Source of the DNA: an uncultured Clostridia bacterium
GTDB taxonomy: Bacteria > Bacillota > Clostridia > UBA1381
DNA length: 39,929 nt
Reading direction: 5' to 3'
Assembly (NCBI GenBank): GCA_947631085.1
Contig: CANRJY010000019.1
Span: forward strand, 1-39,929
The notes under the pieces were generated by a model. The model saw only the letters and a list, made by a program, of their open reading frames with translations. It had not been told where the DNA came from and made no database searches. The first letter of the stretch is position 1. Each line of letters opens with the position of its first letter. This document shows, piece by piece, positions 7,644 through 15,285 of the stretch. A program made the translations under genes and the position numbers.

Positions 7644-9989
7644 TTAATCCTGCGCCGCCTGTCTGAATTCCACTCCGATAACCGTTGTCGGCGGTACCTC
7701 CTCACCGGCTTCAACGCTCTGTTTCACCGCGTAAGCCATGTATGAATTGCTGTGACCCGCTCCTACCGCTTCAAAGTTCAGACCATACGCCAAAAGCGAT
7801 TCACGCGCGTCCTGCATTGTCAGTCCGGTTAAATCCGGAACTGTGACATCGTCTATGTCCCAATCTTCTTCCGTGTACAATATCACCATCGACTCATCGC
7901 CAAGCATTATACCCGGATCCGGAAGCTGATTTACAACCTCGTCGCCCTCGCCTCTCACTCTTACGGTGAAACCGAGCTCTTCGAGTTTTTCCTCCGCCTC
8001 GTCCTCCGATAAGCCGCGCATGTCGGGAACTTCTATTGTTTTGTCGGGTTCTTCGTCCTCCGTGTACTGCTTTTCTATTCCGAGACAATTCAGCGTATCC
8101 TCGATTACTTCTCCCGCTACCGGAGCGGCGATCGTGCCGCCGTAGTAGTTATCGACCTGCGGCTCGTCGAGCATGATCAGGCATACGACCTCAGGATCGT
8201 TCGCCGGAGCGAAGCCTATAAACGAGGCTATACGCTTGTGCTCGTCACGGTTACCCTTCTCAGACGTACCCGTTTTGCCGCCTATGCGGCAGCCCTTCAC
8301 ATACGCATTTTTACCCGTAGCGTTCGGCGACGAGACAACGGATTCAAGTATTTCGCGCATTTTCGCGGATGTATCCTCCGATATAACTCTGTTTACAACC
8401 TCGCGCTCATAGCTTTTGAGCACTCCGGTTTCATTTCTGATTTCCTTTACAATATGCGGTCGTATTCTTTCGCCGCCGTTGATAACTGCCGAAACAGCCG
8501 TGATAAGCTGTATAGGCGTTACCTGGAAGCCCTGACCGAACGAGCTCGTCGCTATATCGACGTTGTTCATGCCATTTTTGTAATATATGCTGCCGCTTTC
8601 GCCGACCAGCTCGATATTAGTCGGTTCAGTCAATCCGAAAGCGGTGAAATATTCCATAAATTTTTCTTCGCCAAGCCTTAATCCAAGCTCCATAAATACG
8701 GGGTTGCAGGAATTTTGCACGCCCTCCACAAAGGTTTCCGGTCCGTGACCTTCCTTCGCCGCGCAGCTTATATTTCTGTCCTCGACTATCTTAAAGCCCG
8801 GGCAGTAGAACTGCGAATTAAGGTCCACAACATGCTCCTCCAAAGCTGCCGCGGCAGTCATTATCTTGAAAGTCGAACCCGGCTCGTATGAATCGGAAAT
8901 CGCCTTATTTCTCCACATCTTATTGCGTACCGCAGCTGTGTCCTCATCGCTGAGATTTTGGGGGTTTGCAGTCGGCCTCGGCGTGGATCTCGGTTTGTCC
9001 TCGTCCTCGTCCTCATCTTCATCATCATTGTCGTCTTTTTCTGACGGAAATTCAAAATCCACCGCGTAATCCAAGAATTGATTTACGTCATAAGGATTGT
9101 TCAAATCGAAGTCGGGCTTCGTCGCCATAGCGTAAATTTCACCGGTTTTCGGGTTCATAACTATGCCCGCCGCGCCTTCCTTCAGCTCATTTTCCTCCAC
9201 CGCTTCTTCAAGATGCTTTTCAAGGAAATGCTGTATTGTTTCGTCAATCGTGAGCGTTACATCGTCGCCCTTCTCGGCGCTCTGCAAATATTCCGCCTGC
9301 TGCTCCTCAAGAGTCGTGCCATTCGCGTTCTGATTTGAGAAAACGTTTCCGTTTCTGCCCATTAGCTCATCGTCAAACGTCAGCTCTATGCCCTGCAGAC
9401 CCTTGTTGTCGTAACCGGTAAAGCCCATAACATGCGGAGCTACGCTGAACGGATAATATCTCTTTGAGTCCTCCTCAAAGTATATTCCCTGCATCTTTTT
9501 CGCGGTTGCAAGTCTGCTTTTTTTCTGCTCCGCCGTCTCAGTACCTTCGGCTTCCTTCGATATCTTGCCGCGCAGAGTTTCTATCGCGTCGGTTTGCTCG
9601 GCATTGATACGCTTTTTTATAACCTGATAACGGCTGTCCTTCGTGAGCAGCTCCTTTATTTCTTCGATTTTCATATCAAGAACGGGCGCGAGGCTCTCCG
9701 AGATAAAATCCGCGTCGCCGTGATCCTCAACGTCCTTCGGATTGCATACGAGCGTGTTTACGGAAGCGCTCTCCGCGAGCACCTTGCCGTTTCTGTCATA
9801 TATTTTTCCCCGCGAGGCGGTAACTATACTGTTTCCCTGCTGCTGATTTTCAGCCTTGCGCGTCAGCTCCTCGCCTCTGACAACCTGCCAGTACGCTATG
9901 CGTACAATAAGCGCCGCAAGACACGCGACTATAACAGCCGACATGATTACGGTACGCTTTCTTATATTATTTAACGATGGTGCAGCCAT
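7644..9989 (-). CDS. Class B penicillin-binding protein with two PASTA domains (SpoVD/FtsI-like)
   Basis: Peptidoglycan D,D-transpeptidase anchored by one N-terminal helix (about 13-35). The PBP dimerisation domain occupies roughly 45-240. The transpeptidase domain has the active-site STFK at 372-375, SCN at 427-429 and KTG at 572-574. Two PASTA domains follow at about 650-707 and 714-776. An unusual Asp/Glu-rich insert (about 317-350, followed by PRSTPRPT) interrupts the first part of the transpeptidase domain. PASTA repeats and the position between ftsL and murE fit SpoVD or a Gram-positive FtsI. Sporulation versus division cannot be decided because the window has only one such gene. Confidence 0.9.
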   Translation of the reverse strand: MAAPSLNNIRKRTVIMSAVIVACLAALIVRIAYWQVVRGEELTRKAENQQQGNSIVTASRGKIYDRNGKVLAESASVNTLVCNPKDVEDHGDADFISESLAPVLDMKIEEIKELLTKDSRYQVIKKRINAEQTDAIETLRGKISKEAEGTETAEQKKSRLATAKKMQGIYFEEDSKRYYPFSVAPHVMGFTGYDNKGLQGIELTFDDELMGRNGNVFSNQNANGTTLEEQQAEYLQSAEKGDDVTLTIDETIQHFLEKHLEEAVEENELKEGAAGIVMNPKTGEIYAMATKPDFDLNNPYDVNQFLDYAVDFEFPSEKDDNDDEDEDEDEDKPRSTPRPTANPQNLSDEDTAAVRNKMWRNKAISDSYEPGSTFKIMTAAAALEEHVVDLNSQFYCPGFKIVEDRNISCAAKEGHGPETFVEGVQNSCNPVFMELGLRLGEEKFMEYFTAFGLTEPTNIELVGESGSIYYKNGMNNVDIATSSFGQGFQVTPIQLITAVSAVINGGERIRPHIVKEIRNETGVLKSYEREVVNRVISEDTSAKMREILESVVSSPNATGKNAYVKGCRIGGKTGTSEKGNRDEHKRIASFIGFAPANDPEVVCLIMLDEPQVDNYYGGTIAAPVAGEVIEDTLNCLGIEKQYTEDEEPDKTIEVPDMRGLSEDEAEEKLEELGFTVRVRGEGDEVVNQLPDPGIMLGDESMVILYTEEDWDIDDVTVPDLTGLTMQDARESLLAYGLNFEAVGAGHSNSYMAYAVKQSVEAGEEVPPTTVIGVEFRQAAQD

Positions 9990-10049
9990 TAATTATCAAT
10001 TCCTTTTATGTACTCCGGTACAAATCCCAAATTCATAAAGTCCTATCCT

Positions 10050-10544
10050 CTATTCTATGCTGAACAGTTTGACAATATAACTGCCGAAATTCTTAAACGC
10101 ACGGCTTATTCTCTTTGACGCGCCTTCAACCTCTCCGGCCGTCATTTCCGTTACGTCATCCTGCTTTACATCAACGTATATTGTCTGATATTTTTCGGGT
10201 CTCTGCATTCCGAGACGCGTCGTAGCTTCTTCTTCTATCTTTGCCAGGTCTACGCTCTGCTCCAGCTCAAACACCTTTTGGCTGGTAACCGATTCAAGGT
10301 CTGTCAGCTCCTTTTCAAGCGCAGCTATTTCCTGCTGTGTTTCATGGACAGTTACAAATTTAGAAATCATAAAACCGGCAGCAAACGCCAGTACAACAAT
10401 GGCGCATATCCTGCGTATATTTTTAACCTTGTTAAGCATCTGATTATGATTCCTCTTAACTGCTTTATTCTGTTGTGGTCTTTTCTTTTTGGGCGAAGCC
10501 GGAACTTCATATTCCTGCTCATACGCCAGATTTGAGTAAGCCAC
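10050..10544 (-). CDS. ftsL: FtsL/DivIC-like septum protein
   Basis: Small bitopic division protein of 164 residues, expected to form a coiled-coil complex with DivIC and DivIB/FtsQ. It has a basic cytoplasmic N-terminus (1-43), one membrane helix at about 45-63 and a heptad-rich stretch at about 67-105 (ETQQEIAALEKELTDLES). The tail includes the FtsL-like RLGMQRPEKYQTIYV. Identification rests on topology and on the slot between rsmH and the PBP, because FtsL sequences are poorly conserved. The start codon is GTG with GAGGAG seven bases before it. Confidence 0.75.
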   Translation of the reverse strand: MAYSNLAYEQEYEVPASPKKKRPQQNKAVKRNHNQMLNKVKNIRRICAIVVLAFAAGFMISKFVTVHETQQEIAALEKELTDLESVTSQKVFELEQSVDLAKIEEEATTRLGMQRPEKYQTIYVDVKQDDVTEMTAGEVEGASKRISRAFKNFGSYIVKLFSIE

Positions 10545-10556
10545 TTTATCTCTCCT

Positions 10557-11489
10557 CTATAGTTTTTCCGCGACCCTGAGCTTCGCGCTTTTGGATCTGG
10601 AATTTGCTCCGATTTCATCGCCGCCCGGTAAAATCGGTTTTTTTGTAATAATTTTTATTTCCTTTTTCCGTCCGCATACGCAAACCGGAAATTCCTTTGG
10701 GCATATGCAGCCCTGAGCAAGCGTTTTAAATGTATTTTTTACAATCCTGTCCTCGAGAGAATGGAAGGTGATAACCGCCAGCCTTCCGCCCGTTTCAAGC
10801 ATGTCCGCGAAATCGCGGACCGCCTGTTCAAGAGGCGCCAGCTCGTTATTTACCTCTATTCTTACCGCCTGGAATACGCGCTTCGCGGGGTGTCCTCCGT
10901 CCGCGCGCGCCCCCTTCGGTATTGCCGCCTTGATTATCTCAACCAGCTCGCCCGTAGTTGATATTTCTTTATTCTGTCTGCTGTTTACGATAAACTCGGC
11001 AATTCGCTTCGACCATTTTTCCTCGCCGTATTCATAAAACACCCGCATAAGCTCTTCAGCCGAGTATGTGTTTATGACGTCATGCGCCGATAATGAGCTT
11101 TCGGGGTTCATACGCATGTCCAAAGGCGCGTCATGCATATAGCTGAAACCGCGTTCAGCATTATCAAGCTGATAGGAACTGACTCCGAGGTCAAGAACCG
11201 CGCCGCTGATTTTGTCTATCCCCATCCCGCTCAATATCTCTTTAATGTGCGAAAAATTGTCGTTTACGAACGTGACCCTTCCGGAAAACTCCGCGAGCCG
11301 CTCCTTCGCCGCCGCGATAGCCTCTCCGTCACGGTCGATCCCTATCAGAAAGCATTTATCATTTTGAGATAATATCTCAAACGAATGACCTCCTCCGCCG
11401 AGAGTTCCGTCAACGTAAATTCCGCCGTCGTGAAGCCTCAGCGCCGATACGCTCTCCTGCAAAAGCACAGAAATATGTTTAAACTCCAT
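10557..11489 (-). CDS. rsmH: 16S rRNA (cytosine1402-N4)-methyltransferase
   Basis: SAM-dependent methyltransferase (MraW) that modifies C1402 in the ribosomal decoding centre. [11 protein letters not shown] is the SAM-binding loop and [14 protein letters not shown] and [13 protein letters not shown] are family signatures. An upstream in-frame TTG at 11495 overlaps the Shine-Dalgarno AGGAGC, so the ATG at 11489 (seven bases from AGGAGC) is the better start, giving 310 residues. It lies 11 bases downstream of mraZ, the usual arrangement. Confidence 0.95.
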   Translation of the reverse strand: MEFKHISVLLQESVSALRLHDGGIYVDGTLGGGGHSFEILSQNDKCFLIGIDRDGEAIAAAKERLAEFSGRVTFVNDNFSHIKEILSGMGIDKISGAVLDLGVSSYQLDNAERGFSYMHDAPLDMRMNPESSLSAHDVINTYSAEELMRVFYEYGEEKWSKRIAEFIVNSRQNKEISTTGELVEIIKAAIPKGARADGGHPAKRVFQAVRIEVNNELAPLEQAVRDFADMLETGGRLAVITFHSLEDRIVKNTFKTLAQGCICPKEFPVCVCGRKKEIKIITKKPILPGGDEIGANSRSKSAKLRVAEKL

Positions 11490-11500
11490 TATCAAAGCTC

Positions 11501-11944
11501 CTAAATGCTCAGTCCGTATTTCAAAATTCCTTCAATCATAAAGTCCTCGGACAAGCTGTTCTGATAATCGCTCCAAGCCTCCGCGTCCCATAGCTCCAGG
11601 CGCGTATTGGCGCCCACAAGCACAACATCGCGGCTCAAATTCGCATATTCCATCAGCCTTTTTGCGATAGGCACTCTTCCCTGCTTGTCAACCTGCGCCG
11701 AGGTGGCTTTGCCGAAAAACAAACGCACAAAGGCGGCGGCGTTCTTATCGGTCGCCGTCGGCAGCTGCTTGACAGTTTGGGAAACCTTGTTCCATTCATC
11801 TTCGGGGTAAAGGTGCAGACACCTGTCTGAAGGCGACTGTGTGATATACACCGTCTCGGACATTTCTTCCCTTATTTTCGCGGGCAGAATGATCCTTCCG
11901 CGCTCGTCAAGCTGACGCGGATACTCGTCCACAAAATTAACCAT
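11501..11944 (-). CDS. mraZ: Transcriptional regulator MraZ
   Basis: DNA-binding protein with two SpoVT/AbrB-like halves that regulates its own division/cell-wall operon. The first half has [17 protein letters not shown] and the second has [17 protein letters not shown]. An upstream GTG at 11953 is in frame but sits two bases from AAAGGA. The ATG at 11944 is better placed four bases after GGTGAT and gives 147 residues, close to the family length. The three GGG-containing repeats at 12031-12060 are its likely operator. Confidence 0.93.
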   Translation of the reverse strand: MVNFVDEYPRQLDERGRIILPAKIREEMSETVYITQSPSDRCLHLYPEDEWNKVSQTVKQLPTATDKNAAAFVRLFFGKATSAQVDKQGRVPIAKRLMEYANLSRDVVLVGANTRLELWDAEAWSDYQNSLSEDFMIEGILKYGLSI

Positions 11945-12030
11945 GCATATCACCGTCCTTTACGCCGATTGTAATATTTGTAATATTATCGCCGAGCAAA
12001 TTTATGGGAAGATTTTATCATTTTTAGGGT

Positions 12031-12060
12031 TTTTCTACCCATTCGCTCCCATTCGCTCCC
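12031..12060 (-). promoter_or_regulatory. Triple MraZ box
   Basis: On the minus strand three consecutive 10-bp units read GGGAGCGAAT, GGGAGCGAAT and GGGTAGAAAA. Known MraZ operators are tandem TGGGN boxes with a 10-bp period, and these fit exactly. They lie immediately downstream of the -10 box of the mraZ promoter, a position suited to repression. Confidence 0.85.
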
Positions 12061-12069
12061 GATAATACC

Positions 12070-12098
12070 ATTTTACAATATAATTACAAAAAACGCAA
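12070..12098 (-). promoter_or_regulatory. mraZ operon promoter
   Basis: Minus strand TTGCGT (12098-12093), 17 bases, TAAAAT (12075-12070). The predicted start falls at the edge of the MraZ boxes. An alternative TTGTAA-16-TATTAT pair overlaps it. Confidence 0.65.
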
Positions 12099-12169
12099 GT
12101 ACCTTTTTGAAAAAAAATTCAAGTATTTTTCCAATTTTTTTCAAAAATGATGAAAATGCTGATTTATAC

Positions 12170-12198
12170 TTGTAAAATGCGGCAAAATAGGTTATAAT
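12170..12198 (+). promoter_or_regulatory. lgt promoter
   Basis: TTGTAA, 17 bases, TATAAT on the plus strand, divergent from the mraZ promoter. It gives a leader of about 235 bases before lgt. The leader is AT-rich with two inverted repeats (12219-12227 with 12275-12283, and 12285-12292 with 12299-12306). No recognised riboswitch is seen. Confidence 0.6.
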
Positions 12199-12441
12199 TA
12201 TCTAAATCGCCGCTTTTTACAATAGTATATATTGGCATAAACAGCAATATTTGTATACCATATATTGTGTACATTACTATTGTATCACAAATATTACAAT
12301 TTGTGAATAGTTTTATTGAAAAAAGTTTTCATTTATGTTACAAATTTTTTTCAAATAATGGGCCGATTTTATGAAAAATCACATAAACCGCGCTGTTATG
12401 CGATAAATTTCGCATATTTGCTTTATTGAGGAGGGTAAAAC

Positions 12442-13257
12442 ATGAATATAATATCATTTCCGAAGCTCGGACTTACCATGACGATTAATAATGTGGCGTT
12501 TTCTATAGGCTCGAAGCCCGTCTATTGGTACGCGCTCATTATTCTTGCCGGTTTTTTTGCGGGCTTGGCGTTTTGCTATTTCACCTGCGAAAAGCGCGGA
12601 GTAAAAAAGGATAATGTTTGGGATACCGCCATTTACGGACTTATCGCCGGAATTGCGGGCGCGCGTATTTTTTATGTGGTTTTCGACCACGACGGCTTCA
12701 CAAGCTGGCTGGATATTTTCAAGATTTGGGAGGGCGGTCTGGCAATCTACGGCGGAATTATCGGCGCGGCGATATCCACGATCGTCTATTGCCGCGTGAA
12801 AAAGCTCAATACCGCCGCCGTGTTTGACGCGTGCGCCCCGGGACTTTTAATAGGGCAAGCCATAGGAAGGTTCGGAAACTTTATGAACGCCGAGGTATAC
12901 GGCGGAGAAACATCCCTGCCTTGGGGTATGTCGATAAACGGCGCGGCGCCTGTGCATCCCATGTTTTTGTATGAATCGCTTTGGAATATTCTCGGTTTTC
13001 TCATTATCGCGCTCTTCCGCGACAAGAAAAAAGCCGACGGACAGGTATTTTGCTTCTATATTTTATGGTATTCCGTCGGCAGACTGTTCATGGAGGGCAT
13101 GCGCGACAGCAAATATATACTGTATCTCATACCCGACGTGCTCGGCATATCGCAGCTTGTCGCGGCAGTATGTATAATCGTTTCGGCGTCGGTTTTGATA
13201 TATTTGGGTTTGAAAAAGAAAAAAAATATCAAATCATCAAGGCGTAATGCCGAATAA
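12442..13257 (+). CDS. lgt: Phosphatidylglycerol--prolipoprotein diacylglyceryl transferase
   Basis: Membrane enzyme that attaches diacylglycerol from phosphatidylglycerol to the lipobox cysteine of prelipoproteins. The 271 residues have about seven membrane helices, the Lgt signature GRFGNFMNAEVYG, the HPMFLYESLWN motif and YSVGRLFMEGMRDS near the C-terminus. GAGGAGGG precedes the ATG. It starts the plus-strand run of genes divergent from the cell-wall operon. Confidence 0.95.
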   Translation: MNIISFPKLGLTMTINNVAFSIGSKPVYWYALIILAGFFAGLAFCYFTCEKRGVKKDNVWDTAIYGLIAGIAGARIFYVVFDHDGFTSWLDIFKIWEGGLAIYGGIIGAAISTIVYCRVKKLNTAAVFDACAPGLLIGQAIGRFGNFMNAEVYGGETSLPWGMSINGAAPVHPMFLYESLWNILGFLIIALFRDKKKADGQVFCFYILWYSVGRLFMEGMRDSKYILYLIPDVLGISQLVAAVCIIVSASVLIYLGLKKKKNIKSSRRNAE

Positions 13258-13302
13258 GCGTATAATTGTCGATTGCCGTCAAATCGTGTCATATGAAATT
13301 GG

Positions 13303-13331
13303 TTGACTTATCATATAAAATATTATAAAAT
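13303..13331 (+). promoter_or_regulatory. Promoter for the Spo0E-like small gene
   Basis: TTGACT, 17 bases, TAAAAT, about 50 bases upstream of the start at 13381. Confidence 0.6.
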
Positions 13332-13380
13332 AATACCGTCAAAGAAAAATATGACGAAAACGGGGAAATAAAGGAGGAAA

Positions 13381-13539
13381 ATGTCTATGAAAGAGAATAT
13401 AATCGAAAATTTACGCAAGCAATTTGACGAAATTTTAGATAACGGCAAGAATATGTCTGATCCCGACGTAGTATCGCGCGCGCGCGAAATCGAGGATAAA
13501 ATCCTCGCCGAGTACAGACGTATGCCGGAAAATACATAA
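13381..13539 (+). CDS. Spo0E-like small regulatory protein (divergent)
   Basis: A 52-residue soluble helical protein preceded by AAAGGAGG. The pattern IIENLRKQFDEILDNGKNMS, then DPDVVSRAREIEDKILAEYR, follows the Spo0E-family layout: helix, SDP-type turn, helix ending in a tyrosine. Family members are aspartyl-phosphate phosphatases acting on Spo0A. The family motif SQELD aligns with REIED here, keeping only the aspartate, so catalytic activity is doubtful. It may bind a response regulator without dephosphorylating it. The assignment is by pattern, not by database search. Confidence 0.55.
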   Translation: MSMKENIIENLRKQFDEILDNGKNMSDPDVVSRAREIEDKILAEYRRMPENT

Positions 13540-13576
13540 AACGCGGAAAGGCTTGCAGAAAGAGGGTCGTTTGAGT

Positions 13577-13789
13577 ATGAAACTGTTTAAATCGAATAAA
13601 TCCGTTTTGAAAATACCCGAGGGCTTTTCCGCCGACTGTATACGAACCGAATCGAGCATATGCACCGGCGAAACCACAATAGGCTTTTATGACGAGGCTT
13701 CAAAGAGGCTGTGCCATGCGGAGCTGGTGCGAAATGAAGATGAGATCGCCGCGTTTTACGCGAAATACGGTTTGGAATACCGTAAATAA
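13577..13789 (+). CDS. Small protein of unknown function
   Basis: A 70-residue soluble protein starting MKLFKSNKSVLKIPEGF. In-frame TTG codons lie upstream (13553, 13571), but the ATG at 13577, about ten bases after GAGGG, is preferred. It has two cysteines (ADCIR, SSICTG) and a charged C-terminal helix ending YAKYGLEYRK. It lies 37 bases downstream of the Spo0E-like gene and is probably cotranscribed. I do not recognise a family. Confidence 0.6.
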   Translation: MKLFKSNKSVLKIPEGFSADCIRTESSICTGETTIGFYDEASKRLCHAELVRNEDEIAAFYAKYGLEYRK

Positions 13790-13815
13790 TTTGGATAATA
13801 CTTCTAAATTTGCTA

Positions 13816-13844
13816 TTGAAATCCCGCTTAACTTATGCTATAAT
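13816..13844 (+). promoter_or_regulatory. Promoter of the VOC-fold gene
   Basis: TTGAAA, 17 bases, TATAAT, about 45 bases before the ATG. Confidence 0.7.
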
Positions 13845-13888
13845 GATAATAAGTACAAACGTGATTTTATAAAAAGGAGTTGATATTT

Positions 13889-14278
13889 ATGATTTACGGA
13901 ATTGAGCATGTGGCAGTGGTATCGCCCGACACAGCGGCGCTGAAAGACTGGTACATGGAAATGTACGGCGGCAGAGTTGTTTACGACAACGGCAAGGGTA
14001 CATACTTTTTACAGTTTCCGGACGGCAGCATGATAGAGTTTGTGACGGCGCAGGCAGACCGTCAGGACGAAGTTGAGAAAACGGCGGGAATACGCCATCT
14101 TGCGTTTGCCGTTTCGCCGAAGGCATTTGATGAAATCGTCGCAAAGCTCAAGGCTGACGACAGAGTTGAGGAAGTCCATGACGTTTCGGAGAACGCTAAG
14201 GGTCTCAAAACATATTGGTACAGGGATATCGAGGGCAATTTCAGCCACCTGATATATCGCCCCGACCCGCTGCAGTAA
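13889..14278 (+). CDS. VOC (glyoxalase/dioxygenase superfamily) protein
   Basis: 129 residues with two beta-alpha-beta-beta-beta halves. Likely metal ligands are H in GIEHVAVV, E in SMIEFVT, H in IRHLAFAV and H in NFSHLIYR, where glutamate is more usual. The ATG at 13889 follows AAAGGAG; an in-frame TTG nine bases upstream is less well placed. The next gene is a sugar-acid dehydrogenase, but each has its own spacing and possible promoter. The substrate cannot be deduced; isomerase, lyase and bleomycin-binding relatives share this fold. Confidence 0.75.
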   Translation: MIYGIEHVAVVSPDTAALKDWYMEMYGGRVVYDNGKGTYFLQFPDGSMIEFVTAQADRQDEVEKTAGIRHLAFAVSPKAFDEIVAKLKADDRVEEVHDVSENAKGLKTYWYRDIEGNFSHLIYRPDPLQ

Positions 14279-14375
14279 GCATTCCCATAAATCCGCCGAT
14301 ACCGAGCTGTCCGGCACATAAAGTGTAAAATATATCCGCGCGACGGTTTGGTCTTGTGGATTTTCAGAAAATGCT

Positions 14376-14404
14376 TTGGAAATGTTAATATTTATTATTA
14401 AATA
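14376..14404 (+). promoter_or_regulatory. Possible promoter of the SDR gene
   Basis: TTGGAA, 17 bases, TAAATA. A weak match in an AT-rich stretch just before the Shine-Dalgarno AAGGAGG. Confidence 0.35.
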
Positions 14405-14432
14405 AAACAAATTTAAGGAGGAAAGATCAATT

Positions 14433-15233
14433 ATGAGTGATTATTTAAACTTCAGTCTTGAAGGCAAGGTTGCCCTCGTCACGGGCGCTTCTTACGGTAT
14501 CGGCTACGCGATTGCTTCCGCTTTCGCGAAGTCCGGCGCGAAGATAGTTTTCTGCGACATAAAGCAGGAATTTGTTGACAAGGGTCTCGCTTCATATCAG
14601 GCTGACGGAATTGACGCTAAAGGCTATGTCTGCGACGTTACCAACGAGGAAATGGTTCAGGACATGGTAGCGAAAATCGAAAAAGAAGTCGGCGTTATCG
14701 ACATTCTCGTTAACAATGCCGGCATCATCAAGAGAATACCCATGTGCGACATGACGGCGGCAGAGTTCAGAGCGGTTATCGACGTTGACCTGAACGCTCC
14801 GTTTATCGTTGCAAAGGCTGTTATTCCGGCGATGATAAAGAAGGGTCACGGCAAGATTATAAACATCTGCTCGATGATGTCAGAGCTCGGCAGAGAAACG
14901 GTTTCGGCATACGCGGCTGCAAAGGGCGGCTTAAAAATGCTTACAAGAAACATCTGCTCGGAGTACGGCGCGTACAATATCCAGTGCAACGGCATAGGCC
15001 CGGGTTATATCGCTACACCGCAGACAGCTCCGCTTCGCGAAAAGCAGCCGGACGGTTCAAGACATCCGTTCGACCAGTTCATATGCGGAAGAACACCGGC
15101 AGGTAGATGGCTCGATGCCAACGAGCTTACGGGTCCCGCAGTATTCTTGGCATCCGACGCTTCGAATGCTGTAAACGGTCACATTTTATATGTAGACGGC
15201 GGTATCTTGGCTTACATCGGCAAACAGCCGTAA
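14433..15233 (+). CDS. Gluconate 5-dehydrogenase-like short-chain dehydrogenase
   Basis: NAD(P)-dependent SDR of 266 residues. It has the cofactor loop TGASYGIG (about 18-25), NNAG (about 93-96), the catalytic serine in NICSMMSELG and YAAAK. The C-terminal segment GPGYIATPQTAPLR, with an IDQ-like insert, then ASNAVNGHILYVDGG resembles gluconate 5-dehydrogenase and 2-deoxygluconate dehydrogenases of Firmicutes. The likely role is reversible oxidation of gluconate or a related sugar acid to a keto acid. No hexuronate genes are adjacent, so the exact substrate is inferred from similarity only. Confidence 0.78.
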   Translation: MSDYLNFSLEGKVALVTGASYGIGYAIASAFAKSGAKIVFCDIKQEFVDKGLASYQADGIDAKGYVCDVTNEEMVQDMVAKIEKEVGVIDILVNNAGIIKRIPMCDMTAAEFRAVIDVDLNAPFIVAKAVIPAMIKKGHGKIINICSMMSELGRETVSAYAAAKGGLKMLTRNICSEYGAYNIQCNGIGPGYIATPQTAPLREKQPDGSRHPFDQFICGRTPAGRWLDANELTGPAVFLASDASNAVNGHILYVDGGILAYIGKQP

Positions 15234-15251
15234 CTCTGATATAAAAAATCA

Positions 15252-15285
15252 AAGACAGAACCTATAAACGGGTTCTGTCTTTTTT
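15252..15285. terminator. Bidirectional terminator between converging genes
   Basis: AAGACAGAACC (15252-15262) pairs perfectly with GGTTCTGTCTT (15271-15281). It is followed by T on the plus strand and preceded by an A-rich run that gives U residues on the minus strand. It closes both the SDR gene and the GTPase-NYN gene. Confidence 0.85.

Noticed and set aside
8990-9045. Simple-sequence repeat as a phase-variable switch
   Set aside because: The repeat units are three and six bases long, so slippage would keep the frame and change only the length of the acidic insert.
12200-12441. Riboswitch in the long lgt leader
   Set aside because: The inverted repeats are short and AT-rich and no known aptamer core is visible, so only the repeats are reported.
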